From contig WGLL01000007.1 of assembly GCA_016125585.1 (NCBI GenBank), forward strand, positions 186,001-250,000: a DNA stretch of 64,000 nt. Reading direction: 5' to 3'. Positions 26,226-34,656 of this stretch are shown in pieces. The DNA is from Caulobacter sp. GTDB lineage: Bacteria > Pseudomonadota > Alphaproteobacteria > Caulobacterales > Caulobacteraceae. The notes beneath the pieces were generated by a model, which was given only the letters and a program-made list of their open reading frames with translations, searched no databases and was not told where the DNA came from. The stretch's first letter is position 1, and every line of letters starts with the position of its first letter. The position numbers were made by a program, and so were the translations under genes.

Positions 26226-27122
26226 TTGCAGGTTCTGAGAACCCCCGACGACCGTTTTGAGGGTCTGGCGGACTATCCGTTCAAGGCCCGTTACGCCGAG
26301 GTCGCCACGCCCGGCGGGCCGGCTCTGAGACTGGCCTATGTCGACGAGGGGCCGTCCGACGCGGACCCCGTCCTGCTGATGCATGGCGAGCCGTCCTGGT
26401 CCTATCTTTATCGCCACATCATTCCGCGCCTGTCGGGCGCGCACAGGGTTCTGGCGCCCGACCTGATCGGCTTTGGCCGTTCCGACAAGCCGGCGGCGAT
26501 GACCGACTATTCCTATGAGCGTCACGTCGCCTGGATGAGCGACTGGCTGACCGGGCTGGACCTGAGCAACATCACCCTGTTCTGCCAGGACTGGGGCGGG
26601 CTGATCGGCCTTCGCCTGGTCGCCGCCTTTCCGGAGCGGTTCGCGCGAGTCATCGTCGCCAACACCGGCATGCCCACCGGCAGCGGCATGACCGAGGGCT
26701 TCCGGCAGTGGCTGGAACTCAGCCAGTCGATCCCCGTCTTCCCGGCCGGCAACATCGTCTCGATGGGCTCGCTCCGCGATCTCGGCGGCGACGAGATCGC
26801 CGCCTATGACGCTCCCTACCCGGACGAAAGCTACAAGGCCGGCGCCCGGATCTTTCCCACCTTCGTGCCGGTGACGCCGCAGCATCCCTCGGTCGCCGAG
26901 AACAAGGCCGCCTGGGCCGTGCTGGAGCGCTTCGACAAGCCCTTCCTGACCGCCTTCAGCGACGGCGACCCGGTCAGCCGCGGCGGCGACAAGGTGTTCC
27001 AGGAGCGGGTGCCCGGCGCCAAGGGCCAGCCTCACACCATCATCGAGGGCGGCGGCCACTTCCTGCAGGAGGACAAGCCCGCCGAGATCGCCGCCCTGAT
27101 CGACCGTTTCATCGCCGGCTGA
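26226..27122 (+). CDS. haloalkane dehalogenase (subfamily I-like)
   Basis: 298 residues. TTG start at 26226 is supported by GGAG 7 nt upstream and by the family-typical N-terminus [11 protein letters not shown]. It is an alpha/beta-hydrolase: HGEPSW oxyanion motif (53-58), nucleophile Asp122 in CQDWGG, probable acid Asp248 in SDGDP and base His278 in GGGHFLQED. It would hydrolyse carbon-halogen bonds to alcohol plus halide in the cytosol. The Trp next to the nucleophile (QDWGG), a halide-binding residue, is conserved. First gene of a long operon. Confidence 0.92.
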   Translation: MQVLRTPDDRFEGLADYPFKARYAEVATPGGPALRLAYVDEGPSDADPVLLMHGEPSWSYLYRHIIPRLSGAHRVLAPDLIGFGRSDKPAAMTDYSYERHVAWMSDWLTGLDLSNITLFCQDWGGLIGLRLVAAFPERFARVIVANTGMPTGSGMTEGFRQWLELSQSIPVFPAGNIVSMGSLRDLGGDEIAAYDAPYPDESYKAGARIFPTFVPVTPQHPSVAENKAAWAVLERFDKPFLTAFSDGDPVSRGGDKVFQERVPGAKGQPHTIIEGGGHFLQEDKPAEIAALIDRFIAG

Positions 27123-27149
27123 CCCCGGCGAAACCAGGAAGGACACGTC

Positions 27150-27572
27150 ATGAATGTCGAAAACGCCGTAATGCCGCGGCAGGACCAGATCGTCGGTCTG
27201 CTGGGTCTCGGGGGCGAGGCCCCCATTGTCATGCTCAACCTGCTGAAGTTCCGCGACGTCGCCGACTACGACGACCCGGCCGAACCGAAGATCAGCGGCC
27301 GAGAGGCCTATATGCGCTATGGCGAGCCGATGAGCGCCCTGGTCGCCGCAAAGGGCGGCCGGGTGCTGTTCTCGGCCAATGTCGACGCCCTGGTGATCGG
27401 CGAGGTCGGCGAGCTCTGGGACTCGGCGGCCATCGTTGAATATCCCAACCGCGCCGCCTTCGTGGCCATCGCCAGCTCGCCGGAGGTTCAGGCCATCGGC
27501 CATCACCGCCAGGCCGGGCTGGCCGGGCAATTGCTGATCCAGTGCACGGCCATGCCGGACGCCGCAGGATGA
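27150..27572 (+). CDS. DUF1330-like protein
   Basis: 140 residues, with AGGAAGGA upstream of ATG 27150. The pattern PIVMLNLLKFRDVADY...SGREAYMRYGEPMSALVAAKGGRVLFSANVDALVIGE...WDSAAIVEYPNRAAFVAIASSPEVQAIGHHRQAGL is that of the DUF1330 ferredoxin-like fold (dimeric alpha-beta barrel). Biochemical role unknown. It lies 27 nt after the dehalogenase and is part of the same operon. Confidence 0.8.
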   Translation: MNVENAVMPRQDQIVGLLGLGGEAPIVMLNLLKFRDVADYDDPAEPKISGREAYMRYGEPMSALVAAKGGRVLFSANVDALVIGEVGELWDSAAIVEYPNRAAFVAIASSPEVQAIGHHRQAGLAGQLLIQCTAMPDAAG

Positions 27573-27588
27573 AGGCCGGGCCGCGGCG

Positions 27589-28695
27589 ATGACCGGAGTC
27601 TGGCGGGTCCATGGCCTGTCGCTGTCCTACTTCACGGGCAAGATCGAGGCCTATCTGCGGGCTAAGGGTCGGGCCTACGAGCTGATCGAGATGACCGCGG
27701 CCGACCTTCGGGCCTGCGCGGCGGCCACCGGCGTCGCCTGGATGCCGCAGATCGAGACCCCGGACGGCTGGCTGACCGACACGCCGAGGATCATCGAGCA
27801 TGTCGAGCGGATCCAACCCGAGCCGGCCGTCACCCCGGCCGATCCGCTGGCCGCCTTCATCGCCGGCCTGATCGAGGACTTCGGCGACGAGCAACTGTGG
27901 CGGCCGGCTCTCTACTACCGCTGGGCCCACGCCGAGGACGCCCGGCTGCGCGGCCAGCAGATCGCCGACGCCATGCTGGGGGACCTGCCGCTTCCGGGAT
28001 GGGTCAAGCGCTGGCTGATCATCCGCCGCCAGCGCCGGGTCTATCTGCCCGGCGACGGGGTAACGGCCGCCAACGTCGGCGCGGTGCGGCGCGAATACCT
28101 GGAGGTGCTGGAGGCGCTGCAGCCGGTCCTCGCGAACCGTCCCTTCATCATGGGGCTGCGGCCGACGGAAGCCGACTTCGGCCTGTTCGGCGGCCTGTTC
28201 CGCCATTTCGCCCAGGATCCGACTCCGGCCGCCATCATGAAGGATCAGGCGCCCGCGGTCCTGGCCTGGACTGAACGCCTATGGAGCCTGGGCCCGGCCG
28301 ACTTCGCCGGGGCGCCGCAGCCGGTGGGGGCGCCGGATGGTCTTGCGGCCCTGGCGCGCGCTATCTCCGAACGCTTTCTGCCGATGATGGCGGCCCATGA
28401 ACAGGCGTGGGAGGCCGGCGCCGACCGGGCCCGTTTCGAGCAGTTCGGGGCCGCCTTCGAGACGCCGGTCAGCCCCTATCGGGTGGGGCGGCTGGGGAGA
28501 CTGCGCGGGCGCTTCCAGGCGCTGGAACCGGCCGTCCGGAGGCAGGCGAGCGACTGGCTGGGCGATCCGGGGGCGACGGCGCTGCTGGAGCGACCGGCGA
28601 CCGACCCGCCGCCGCCCGCGCCACTGTCCCTGCCGATTGTCGCCGATCGACGACTGGACAGGCGGCCCCGTGACCGTCAATGGCGTAGGGCATGA
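27589..28695 (+). CDS. glutathione S-transferase family protein
   Basis: 368 residues. The thioredoxin-like N-terminal domain (VHGLSLSYFTGKIEAYLRAKGRAYELIEM, WMPQIETPDGWLTDTPRIIEHVE) is followed by an all-helical C-terminal domain with LANRPFIMGLRPTEADFGLFGGLF. It is about 130 residues longer than a plain GST because of an extra C-terminal part (from residue 245). It sits between a dehalogenase-operon protein and TetR, overlapping TetR by 4 nt, which suggests a glutathione-dependent detoxification step. Confidence 0.85.
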   Translation: MTGVWRVHGLSLSYFTGKIEAYLRAKGRAYELIEMTAADLRACAAATGVAWMPQIETPDGWLTDTPRIIEHVERIQPEPAVTPADPLAAFIAGLIEDFGDEQLWRPALYYRWAHAEDARLRGQQIADAMLGDLPLPGWVKRWLIIRRQRRVYLPGDGVTAANVGAVRREYLEVLEALQPVLANRPFIMGLRPTEADFGLFGGLFRHFAQDPTPAAIMKDQAPAVLAWTERLWSLGPADFAGAPQPVGAPDGLAALARAISERFLPMMAAHEQAWEAGADRARFEQFGAAFETPVSPYRVGRLGRLRGRFQALEPAVRRQASDWLGDPGATALLERPATDPPPPAPLSLPIVADRRLDRRPRDRQWRRA

Positions 28696-29282
28696 GTGAT
28701 CCGTCCGACACCGCCGCCTCCACAGACGGCCGGCGCCTCCGGGCCGAAGCCAGCCGGGCGCGAATCGTCGCGGCCATGCTCGAACTGGTGCGCGAGGGAT
28801 TCATGACCCCGCCGGCCGAAGCGGTCGCCGAGCGGGCCGGGGTCGGTCTGCGCACCGTCTTCCGGCTGTTCAAGGACATGGACAGCCTCTACCGCGAAAT
28901 GCAGATCATGATGCTGGCCCGGCTGGCGCCAATCGCCGCCGAGCCGGTGGTCGGCGAGGACTGGCGGGCGCGGCTGCGCAACCTGATCCACCGGCGGGCC
29001 CGGCTGTTCGAGGAACTGATGCCGCTGAAGGTCGCCGCCGACGCCCAGCGAACGCGGTCGCCCTATCTGCAACGCGAGAACAGCAACTTCCTGCGGCTGC
29101 AGCGGGAGATGGCGACGAGCCAGTTGCCGGACGAGCTGAAGGCGGACGCCGCCCTGGTCGAGATGATCGACCTGGTGCTCAGCTTCGACGCTTGGCGGCG
29201 GCTTCGGCTGGATCAGGCCCAGGACTTCGACGCGGCCGAGAAGATCATCGCTGATCTGGTCGACCGGATCGTCGCGCGATGA
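28692..29282 (+). CDS. TetR-family repressor
   Basis: 196 residues. The N-terminal helix-turn-helix (SRARIVAAMLELVREGFMTPPAEAVAERAGVGLRTVFRLFKDMDSLYREM) is clear at about residues 19-67; the ligand domain is unassigned. The gene overlaps the GST gene before it and the FGE-like gene after it by 4 nt each, so it is made with the enzymes it probably controls. The palindrome at 26171-26189 is a likely operator. Confidence 0.9.
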   Translation: MSDPSDTAASTDGRRLRAEASRARIVAAMLELVREGFMTPPAEAVAERAGVGLRTVFRLFKDMDSLYREMQIMMLARLAPIAAEPVVGEDWRARLRNLIHRRARLFEELMPLKVAADAQRTRSPYLQRENSNFLRLQREMATSQLPDELKADAALVEMIDLVLSFDAWRRLRLDQAQDFDAAEKIIADLVDRIVAR

Positions 29283-30235
29283 GGGTTCGCTGGGCAGTCC
29301 TGGCGGCGGCGCTGGCGCTGGCCGCTTGCGGCCCCAGGGCGCCGGTCGCCGCAGTCGATCCGCCCTGTCCGGGCCAGCCGGTCGGCGAGGTCAGTCTGCC
29401 GGGCGGGCGCTTCACCCTCGGCGCTGCCGGCATGCATGACGAGGAAGGGCCGCCGCGCGAGGTGACGGTGGGTCCTTTCTCCATCGACCGGACAGAAGTC
29501 ACCAACGACCAGTTCGCCGCCTTCGTCGCGGCGACCGGCTATGTCACCCTGGCCGAGCGCCAGCCCGATCCCGCGCTGTATCCGGGCGTGCCCCCCGAGC
29601 AACTCAAGCCGTCGTCACTGGTGTTCGTGGGGGCCGACAGTCTGGGCGACGGCAACCCCGCCGGCTGGTGGCGCATCGTCGACGGGGCCAGCTGGAAACA
29701 CCCCGAGGGCCCGGGCAGCGACCTGAAGGGCAGGGGGCGTCATCCGGTGGTGCAGATCGCCTATGACGACGCCCTGGCCTATGCGCGGTGGCGCGGACGC
29801 GATCTGCCGACCGAGGCCGAATGGGAGTTCGCCGCCCGGGCCGGCCGCGACGGCGCCCGCTACGAATGGGGCGACGACAAGCCGGACCCGGCCCATCCCC
29901 GGGCCAATACCTGGCAGGGCGTGTTTCCGGCCATCGACACCGGACAGGACGGCTACAAGGCCCGGACGGCGCCGGTCGGCTGCTTTCCGGCCAGCGCCTA
30001 CGGCCTCTACGACATGTCCGGCAATGTCTGGGAATGGACCGCCAGCCGCTATGGCTTCGGGCCGGAGGCCGGCGCGCGACTGATCAAGGGCGGCTCCTTC
30101 CTCTGCGCCGATAACTTTTGTTATCGCTATCGCCCGGCCGCGCGTCAGCCGGGTCCGCCCGACACCGGCAGTTCGCATATTGGCTTCCGCACCGTCAGTC
30201 GCGGGACAAACCAGAAAAATCGGGAAACGCCATGA
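29279..30235 (+). CDS. formylglycine-generating-enzyme (SUMF1) family lipoprotein
   Basis: 318 residues. A lipoprotein signal ends LALAAC (Cys17). The rest is the FGE-sulfatase fold: FSIDRTEVTNDQFAAFVAATGY, LPTEAEWEFAARAG, YEWGDDKPDP, GLYDMSGNVWEWTASRYG. Both cysteines of genuine formylglycine-generating enzymes are present: Cys276 and Cys281 in KGGSFLCADNFCYRYRPAAR, spaced like human Cys336/341. These residues bind copper and oxidise the substrate Cys to formylglycine. No sulfatase is in the window. Coupled to TetR and to nitronate monooxygenase by 4-nt overlaps. Confidence 0.9.
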   Translation: MRVRWAVLAAALALAACGPRAPVAAVDPPCPGQPVGEVSLPGGRFTLGAAGMHDEEGPPREVTVGPFSIDRTEVTNDQFAAFVAATGYVTLAERQPDPALYPGVPPEQLKPSSLVFVGADSLGDGNPAGWWRIVDGASWKHPEGPGSDLKGRGRHPVVQIAYDDALAYARWRGRDLPTEAEWEFAARAGRDGARYEWGDDKPDPAHPRANTWQGVFPAIDTGQDGYKARTAPVGCFPASAYGLYDMSGNVWEWTASRYGFGPEAGARLIKGGSFLCADNFCYRYRPAARQPGPPDTGSSHIGFRTVSRGTNQKNRETP

Positions 30236-31179
30236 TCAAGAACCGCATCACCGAGATGCTCGGGGTCCAGTACCCCATCGTCCAGGCCCCGATGGGCTGG
30301 ATCGCCCGCTCCCAGCTGGCCTCGGCCGTGTCGAACGCCGGCGCCATGGGCATCATCGAGACCTCTTCCGGCGAGCTCGACGCGGTGCGTGAAGAGATCG
30401 GCAAGATGCGCAAGCTGACCGACAAGCCGTTCGGGGTGAACGTCGCCCAGGCCTTCGTACGCGATCCCGACATCGTCAAATTCATCATCGATCAGGGGGT
30501 GCAGTTCGTCTCCACCTCGGCCGGGGATCCGACCAAATACTGCGGTCAGCTGAAGGAGGCCGGCCTGACCGTCTTCCATGTGGTGCCGACCCTGGCGGCG
30601 GCGCTGAAAGCAGTCGCCGCGGGCGTTGACGGGCTGATCGTCGAGGGGGCCGAGGGCGGGGGGTTCAAGAACCCGCGCGACGTCTCGACCATGGTGCTGC
30701 TGCCGCTGGTCTGTTCGAAGGTCGATCTGCCGATCATCGCCGCCGGCGGGATCACTGACGGCGCGACCATGGCGGCCGCCTTCGCCCTGGGCGCCGAGGG
30801 GGTGCAGATGGGCACCCGCATGGTCTCGGCCGCGGAGTCCCCGGTTCACGAGAACTGGAAGAGCGCCATCGTCAACGCCAGCGAGACCGACACGGTCTTC
30901 CTGAACCGGTTCGGGCCCGGTCCCGCCTTGCGCGCGCTGCGCACCGAAAAGACCGCCGCCTATGAGAAGACGCCGCCCGAGGGCGGGGTGATGGGCGAGT
31001 TCCGCAACGCCCTGTCGCTGTATTTCGGCGGCGACATGGAATCCTCGATCGCCCTGTCCGGCCAGGTCGCCGGGCGGATCGACAGCGTCAGGCCCGTCGC
31101 CGACATCATCGCCGACACCGTGCGCGAGTTCGAAGAGGTGGTGGCGGCGATGAGCGCGAAGTATGGGGTGAAGCGCTAG
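30232..31179 (+). CDS. nitronate monooxygenase family flavoenzyme
   Basis: 315 residues from ATG 30232, overlapping the FGE stop (ATGA). TIM barrel of the 2-nitropropane dioxygenase class: VQYPIVQAPMGWIARSQLASAVSNAGAMGII, DGLIVEGAEGGGF, DLPIIAAGGITDGATMAAAFALGAEGVQMGTRMVSAAES. It binds FMN and oxidises alkyl nitronates or related substrates. Lacking the His of class I at the usual site cannot be judged reliably by eye. Last enzyme of the overlapping gene chain. Confidence 0.9.
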   Translation: MIKNRITEMLGVQYPIVQAPMGWIARSQLASAVSNAGAMGIIETSSGELDAVREEIGKMRKLTDKPFGVNVAQAFVRDPDIVKFIIDQGVQFVSTSAGDPTKYCGQLKEAGLTVFHVVPTLAAALKAVAAGVDGLIVEGAEGGGFKNPRDVSTMVLLPLVCSKVDLPIIAAGGITDGATMAAAFALGAEGVQMGTRMVSAAESPVHENWKSAIVNASETDTVFLNRFGPGPALRALRTEKTAAYEKTPPEGGVMGEFRNALSLYFGGDMESSIALSGQVAGRIDSVRPVADIIADTVREFEEVVAAMSAKYGVKR

Positions 31180-31214
31180 CCCGCTTCCTTGCACCGGGGC
31201 GACCGGACCCGACC

Positions 31215-32024
31215 TTGCCCGACCTGATCGAGATCACCGACCCCGACGATCCCCGCGTCGAACCCTATCGCCATATTCGCGAACGGGATCTGGTCGGCCG
31301 CCGGGGCCTGTTCGTCGCCGAGGGCGAGGTGGTGCTGAGACTGCTGGCGCGTCAGGCCGGATTCGAGGCGGTCTCGGTGCTGATCGACGCCCGGCGGCGC
31401 GACAAGCTGACGCCGATCCTGGATGCCCTGCCGGGCGGGACGCCGGTCTATCTGGCCGACCAGGCGGTGATCGACGCCATCGCCGGCTTTCATCTGCATC
31501 GCGGCATCCTGGCCATCGGCCGCCAGGCCGCGGTCCAGACCGCGACGGACCTGCTCGCGGCGCTGCCGGAGCGGGCCCTGGTGCTGGCCCTGGTCGGGAT
31601 CGCCAATCATGACAACATGGGCGGCCTGTTTCGCAACGCCGCGGCTTTCGGGGTCGACGCCGTGCTGCTCGACCCGGGCTGTTGCGACCCGCTCTATCGC
31701 AAGGCCATCCGGGTCTCCGTCGGCGGCGTGCTGGTGACGCCTTTCGCCAGGCTGGCGCGGGACGAGGATCTGGTGGAGCTGCTGGAAGCTCACCGCCTGA
31801 CCCCGGTCGCCCTGTCGCCGGCCGGTCATTTCGCCCTGTCGGACCTGACGCCCCCCTCGCGCGCGGCCCTGATCGCCGGGGCGGAAGGGCCGGGGCTACC
31901 GCAAGCCGTGCTGGCGCGGTGCCAGACCGTCAGCATTCCGATGGCGGCGGGGTTTGATTCCCTCAACGTCGCCACCGCGGCGGGCATCGGGTTGCACCAC
32001 CTCAGGTCCGGGCTAGGGGCCTGA
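31215..32024 (+). CDS. SpoU/TrmH-family RNA 2'-O-methyltransferase
   Basis: 269 residues with a TTG start at 31215, chosen because it begins the conserved N-terminal substrate-binding domain (RHIRERDLVGRRGLFVAEGEVVL). The SPOUT knot motifs are VGIANHDNMGGLFRNAAAFG, CCDPLYRKAIRVSVGG, AEGPGLP and IPMAAGFDSLNVATAAGI. The enzyme methylates a ribose in tRNA or rRNA; the exact nucleotide is not predictable. It follows the monooxygenase by 35 nt and may be co-transcribed. Confidence 0.92.
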   Translation: MPDLIEITDPDDPRVEPYRHIRERDLVGRRGLFVAEGEVVLRLLARQAGFEAVSVLIDARRRDKLTPILDALPGGTPVYLADQAVIDAIAGFHLHRGILAIGRQAAVQTATDLLAALPERALVLALVGIANHDNMGGLFRNAAAFGVDAVLLDPGCCDPLYRKAIRVSVGGVLVTPFARLARDEDLVELLEAHRLTPVALSPAGHFALSDLTPPSRAALIAGAEGPGLPQAVLARCQTVSIPMAAGFDSLNVATAAGIGLHHLRSGLGA

Positions 32025-32074
32025 GCGCGGGGCCCAATCATGGAACTCCCCGGACGGTGCGCCGTTAGGGCTGC

Positions 32075-32239
32075 ATGCTGAAATGGGCCGGACTCTTCCT
32101 CGTCGTCATGATCATCGCTGGCATTCTCGGCTTCGTCGTGAATGTCGCGGGCTTCATCGCCAAGATCGCCTTCTTCATCTGCCTCGCCGGTTTCCTGGTG
32201 ACGGTGGTGATGAATTTCATCGGCAAGAAGACCGAGTAG
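32075..32239 (+). CDS. 54-aa small membrane protein, DUF1328-like
   Basis: ATG 32075 to TAG 32237-32239 encodes 54 residues: a first helix MLKWAGLFLVVMIIAGILGF, then VNVAGFIAKIAFFICLAGFLVTVVM and a charged tail GKKTE. The two-helix layout and the LGF...IAKIAFF pattern resemble UPF0391/DUF1328 (YtjA) stress-associated proteins. Too short for usual gene cutoffs. It is followed by a GC hairpin. Confidence 0.75.
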   Translation: MLKWAGLFLVVMIIAGILGFVVNVAGFIAKIAFFICLAGFLVTVVMNFIGKKTE

Positions 32240-32270
32240 GCGCGAGCTGACCCGAGGCCCGGACGCAGAA

Positions 32271-32293
32271 AAGGCGGCCACTGGGACCGCCTT
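32271..32293 (+). terminator. GC hairpin after small membrane protein gene
   Basis: AAGGCGG and CCGCCTT pair around a 9-nt loop that can itself form two CC/GG pairs. It begins 31 nt after the stop at 32239. No T-run follows, so efficiency as an intrinsic terminator is uncertain. Confidence 0.4.
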
Positions 32294-32696
32294 CGCCGCC
32301 TCTGATAATCCGCGCGGACCCGAAGGTCCGGAGGCGCCGCGGAGGGCCCCACGCCCCGGCGATCATCCAGAGACGATCACCGTTCGCGGGCACTATCGGT
32401 CCGGATCGCCGCCGCGACAATCGTTGGCGGCGGTCGGGCGGCGCGATAGCGGCAAGGTGTGGTTTCAGGAACACGTCCATTCTGCGACGGCGGGGGCGGC
32501 GGGACGACGAATAAAGCCCTGAAACGGCCCCAATCCGGGCCAGTCTCCGCCACACCGGACGCCGATATAAGGCATGTCGGTTGATCGGCCCCGGTCCGGA
32601 TCCTGAACAGCCCCCCCAGCCCCCCGCATCGGAAGCAGGGTCAGCCGACACCTTCCCCCCTTTTAGTAGAGTGACGCCGCCGGGTCCCGAGCCTCG
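32294..32696. other. intergenic region, no gene seen
   Basis: About 400 bp between the small membrane protein and a convergent TetR gene. Open frames on the minus strand are arginine/serine-rich shadows with no family features. I see no tRNA, operator or clear repeat here. Confidence 0.4.
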
Positions 32697-33332
32697 TCAG
32701 GCGCTTTGGGAGTCGCGGGCCGGTCCGTGCCGGCTGACGCCGAAGATCGCCGACATCACCACCTTCAGCACAGGCGCGACTTTCTCGGGATCGATGTCGG
32801 GATTGTTGATCGAGCGCACGGCCATGCCCTCGAACAGCATGCCCATCAGTTCGGCCCGAATTTCGGTTTCTTCCTCGGTCCACTCGGGACGGCGGATTCT
32901 CTGTCGGAACTCGGCATTCAGAACCCGCTCCTCGGCGTCACGCTTCTGCAGGATGGCGGCGACCTTGGGGTTACGGGCCGCCTCCGCCAGGACCTCAAGC
33001 ATCAGGGCCGCCCGTTCGGGGTTGCAGAAGCGGTCGATGGCGTCGACGCAGGTCTCGATCATGTGCTCGGCGACATTGCCCGGAACGCCGGGAAACTCTG
33101 CGAACCTGATCCGCCTCTCCGCCAAGTCCTGTTCGACGATCGCCTCGATGATCGCTTCCTTGTTGTCGAAGTAGCGATAGATCTGGCCGACGCTGAGGTT
33201 TGCCGCCCTGGCGATCTCGGCCATGGTCGCGCCGTGAAAGCCCGACCGGCGAAAACAGATCGCCGCTGCATCCTGAATCTGCCGGCGGCGCGCCTCGGCG
33301 GAGGGCCGCGATGGGGGCTCCGGATCGAGCAT
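32697..33332 (-). CDS. TetR-family regulator next to a broken efflux gene
   Basis: 211 residues. The helix-turn-helix RRRQIQDAAAICFRRSGFHGATMAEIARAANLSVGQIYRYFDNKEAIIEAIVEQ (about 16-68) is a textbook TetR domain; the C-terminal part matches the TetR_C group seen with AcrR-type regulators. It is divergent from a decayed NodT-like outer-membrane factor, suggesting it once controlled an RND efflux operon whose pump genes are no longer here. Confidence 0.9.
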   Translation of the reverse strand: MLDPEPPSRPSAEARRRQIQDAAAICFRRSGFHGATMAEIARAANLSVGQIYRYFDNKEAIIEAIVEQDLAERRIRFAEFPGVPGNVAEHMIETCVDAIDRFCNPERAALMLEVLAEAARNPKVAAILQKRDAEERVLNAEFRQRIRRPEWTEEETEIRAELMGMLFEGMAVRSINNPDIDPEKVAPVLKVVMSAIFGVSRHGPARDSQSA

Positions 33333-33360
33333 GGCCCTGTCTTAACGCTCTTTCTGATAA

Positions 33361-33957
33361 GGCGCCGCCGGAATCCTTCTGTCGATTGGTCTGCCCTCTG
33401 ACCTTCTCAGCGGACGGCGGGGCGTCCTGCGGAAGCGATACAACTTCGGCGAGAATGATGCGAAAATCGGCGTCGCGAGGGCCGCATTTTCTCCCCGCAT
33501 AACCCTGACGGGCGCCTCAGGCGTGGCCAGCGCGGAGTTGTCAGGACTGTTCGGCAGCGGTTCGAACGGCTGGTCGTTCGTCCCCGCGCTCACCCTGCCG
33601 ATTTTCGACGGAGGGGCGAATCTGGCCAACCTTGATGTCGCGCGCGCCGGCCGGAAAACCGCGGTCGCATCCTGCGAAAAGACCGAACAAACAGCGTTTC
33701 GCGAGATGTGGGATGCACTCGCCGAAAAGGCGACTATCGATGCGCGGGTAGGCGGCGCAAATCGCCTTTTGATTGCCGCCTGGGACGCCGAACGCCAGTC
33801 GAGGCAACGATATGACCAGGGCGTCGACAATTTTCTTGTCTTGCTAGGCGCCCAAAAAACCAGATACAGCGCACAACAGGCTTTGGTTGTGCTAAAGTTG
33901 GTTCAGGCGCAGAATCTGGCCAGGTTGCACAAGGCGTGGGGGGCGGGGCTCCAGCTT
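33361..33957 (+). pseudogene. truncated NodT/TolC-type outer-membrane efflux protein remnant
   Basis: One frame, open from the TAA at 33358-33360, reads GLPSDLL then, after a garbled stretch, NDAKIGVARAAFSPRITLTG, ASAELSGLFGSGSNGWSFVP, LTLPIFDGGANLANLDVARA, FREMWDALAEKATIDAR, YDQGVDNFLVLLGAQKTRYS and LARLHKAWGAG. These are the C-terminal-half landmarks of NodT-family outer-membrane factors in correct order. The N-terminal half (about 250 residues, with the lipoprotein signal) is missing, the RRPD segment is altered, and there is no stop where the family ends. Base composition is less GC-rich than neighbours. I call it a pseudogene. Confidence 0.85.
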
Positions 33958-33975
33958 AGATTTTTTGAACAGAAT

Positions 33976-34008
33976 CCCGTCGGGTCCCCCCCAATCCGAC
34001 CCGACGGG
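33976..34008. terminator. 11-bp perfect hairpin downstream of efflux remnant
   Basis: CCCGTCGGGTC (33976-33986) and GACCCGACGGG (33998-34008) are perfectly complementary with an 11-nt loop. It lies just past the NodT remnant. A T-run precedes it on the plus strand rather than following it, so its role as terminator is uncertain. Confidence 0.45.
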
Positions 34009-34039
34009 CGTCATGGCGCATCCCCCCGCGCCCTGACAA

Positions 34040-34073
34040 GAAGGGGCGCACCACCCCCCCGGTGCGCCCCTTC
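34040..34073 (-). terminator. probable terminator of the rut operon
   Basis: A perfect 13-bp stem, GAAGGGGCGCACC (34040-34052) and GGTGCGCCCCTTC (34061-34073), lies 33 bp beyond the rutC stop. Read on the minus strand it is followed by TTGTC, a weak T-rich end. Position and stem strength favour termination of rutC transcripts. Confidence 0.65.
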
Positions 34074-34105
34074 GCCTTGTCTGGCTCTCGGCTTCGGCCG
34101 GTCTT

Positions 34106-34492
34106 CTATTTGCCGATATGGGCGATGCTGGCGATCTCGACCAGGAAATCGGGGCGGACCAGGCCGCAGACAATGCAGAACCGCGCCGGCTTTTCGCCGG
34201 GAAAATACTCGGCATAGACCTTGTTCATCGCCGCATAGTCGGCCCAGTCCTTGAGGAAGATGTGGTTCATGGTGACGTCGTCCATGGTCCCGCCGGCGGT
34301 TTCGATCACCGACTTGATGGTGTCCAGCACCTGCCGGGTCTGGGCCTCGGCGTCGCCGACGTGGGCGACATTGTTGTCCTTGTCGAAGGCCAGGGTGCCG
34401 GAGACGTAGACCACGCCATCGGCCAGCGTGCCGGGCGAGAAGGGGGCGATGGGGGTTCCCGTGCTGGGCGGGGTGATGACGGTCTTGGGCAT
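34106..34492 (-). CDS. rutC: RutC: aminoacrylate peracid reductase/deaminase (RidA family)
   Basis: 128 residues of the YjgF/RidA family. [44 protein letters not shown] and [22 protein letters not shown] match RutC closely, including the Arg and Cys region (RFC) of the active site. In the Rut pathway it acts on the 3-ureidoacrylate/aminoacrylate product downstream of RutA and RutB. It is separated from rutB by a 164-bp gap that holds a palindromic repeat. Confidence 0.93.
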   Translation of the reverse strand: MPKTVITPPSTGTPIAPFSPGTLADGVVYVSGTLAFDKDNNVAHVGDAEAQTRQVLDTIKSVIETAGGTMDDVTMNHIFLKDWADYAAMNKVYAEYFPGEKPARFCIVCGLVRPDFLVEIASIAHIGK

Positions 34493-34520
34493 GATGTTTC
34501 CTCTCTAGATCCAGAACCAA

Positions 34521-34656
34521 AATTCCCGCTCATCCCGGCGAAGGCCGGGACCCATCCGCGTGATCTCGATGCCTGCCGGAATGGGCGCCCGTTCCAATCC
34601 TGACAGGTCTGCGCTCTGGCGAATGGGTCCCGGCCTTCGCTCGGATGAGCGGAATA
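34521..34656. repeat. CGCTCATCCCGGCGAAGGCC palindromic repeat inside the rut operon
   Basis: The left arm, 34521-34554, and right arm, 34623-34656, are inverted copies with a few mismatches; each contains GCGAAGGCCGGGACCCAT or its complement. The spacer is about 68 bp. The element fills the gap between rutB and rutC and shares its core with repeats at 3.2, 8.8 and 15.1 kb. Confidence 0.85.

Noticed and set aside
27589..28695. Fusion of GST with another enzyme because of its 368-residue length
   Set aside because: The extra C-terminal part shows no second active-site motif; treated as a long GST.
32217..32651. 144-codon minus-strand frame in the gap after the small membrane protein
   Set aside because: Arginine/serine-rich, overlaps the end of the 54-aa protein and has no recognisable domain.
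32697..33332. TetR near rutABC considered as RutR
   Set aside because: Its recognition helix and C-terminal domain do not resemble RutR, and it is divergent from an efflux remnant, not from rutA.
33976..34073. Possible CRISPR or tRNA from the two strong hairpins near 34.0 kb
   Set aside because: No repeated spacers, no cloverleaf and no CCA or T-loop motif; simple terminator-like hairpins explain them.
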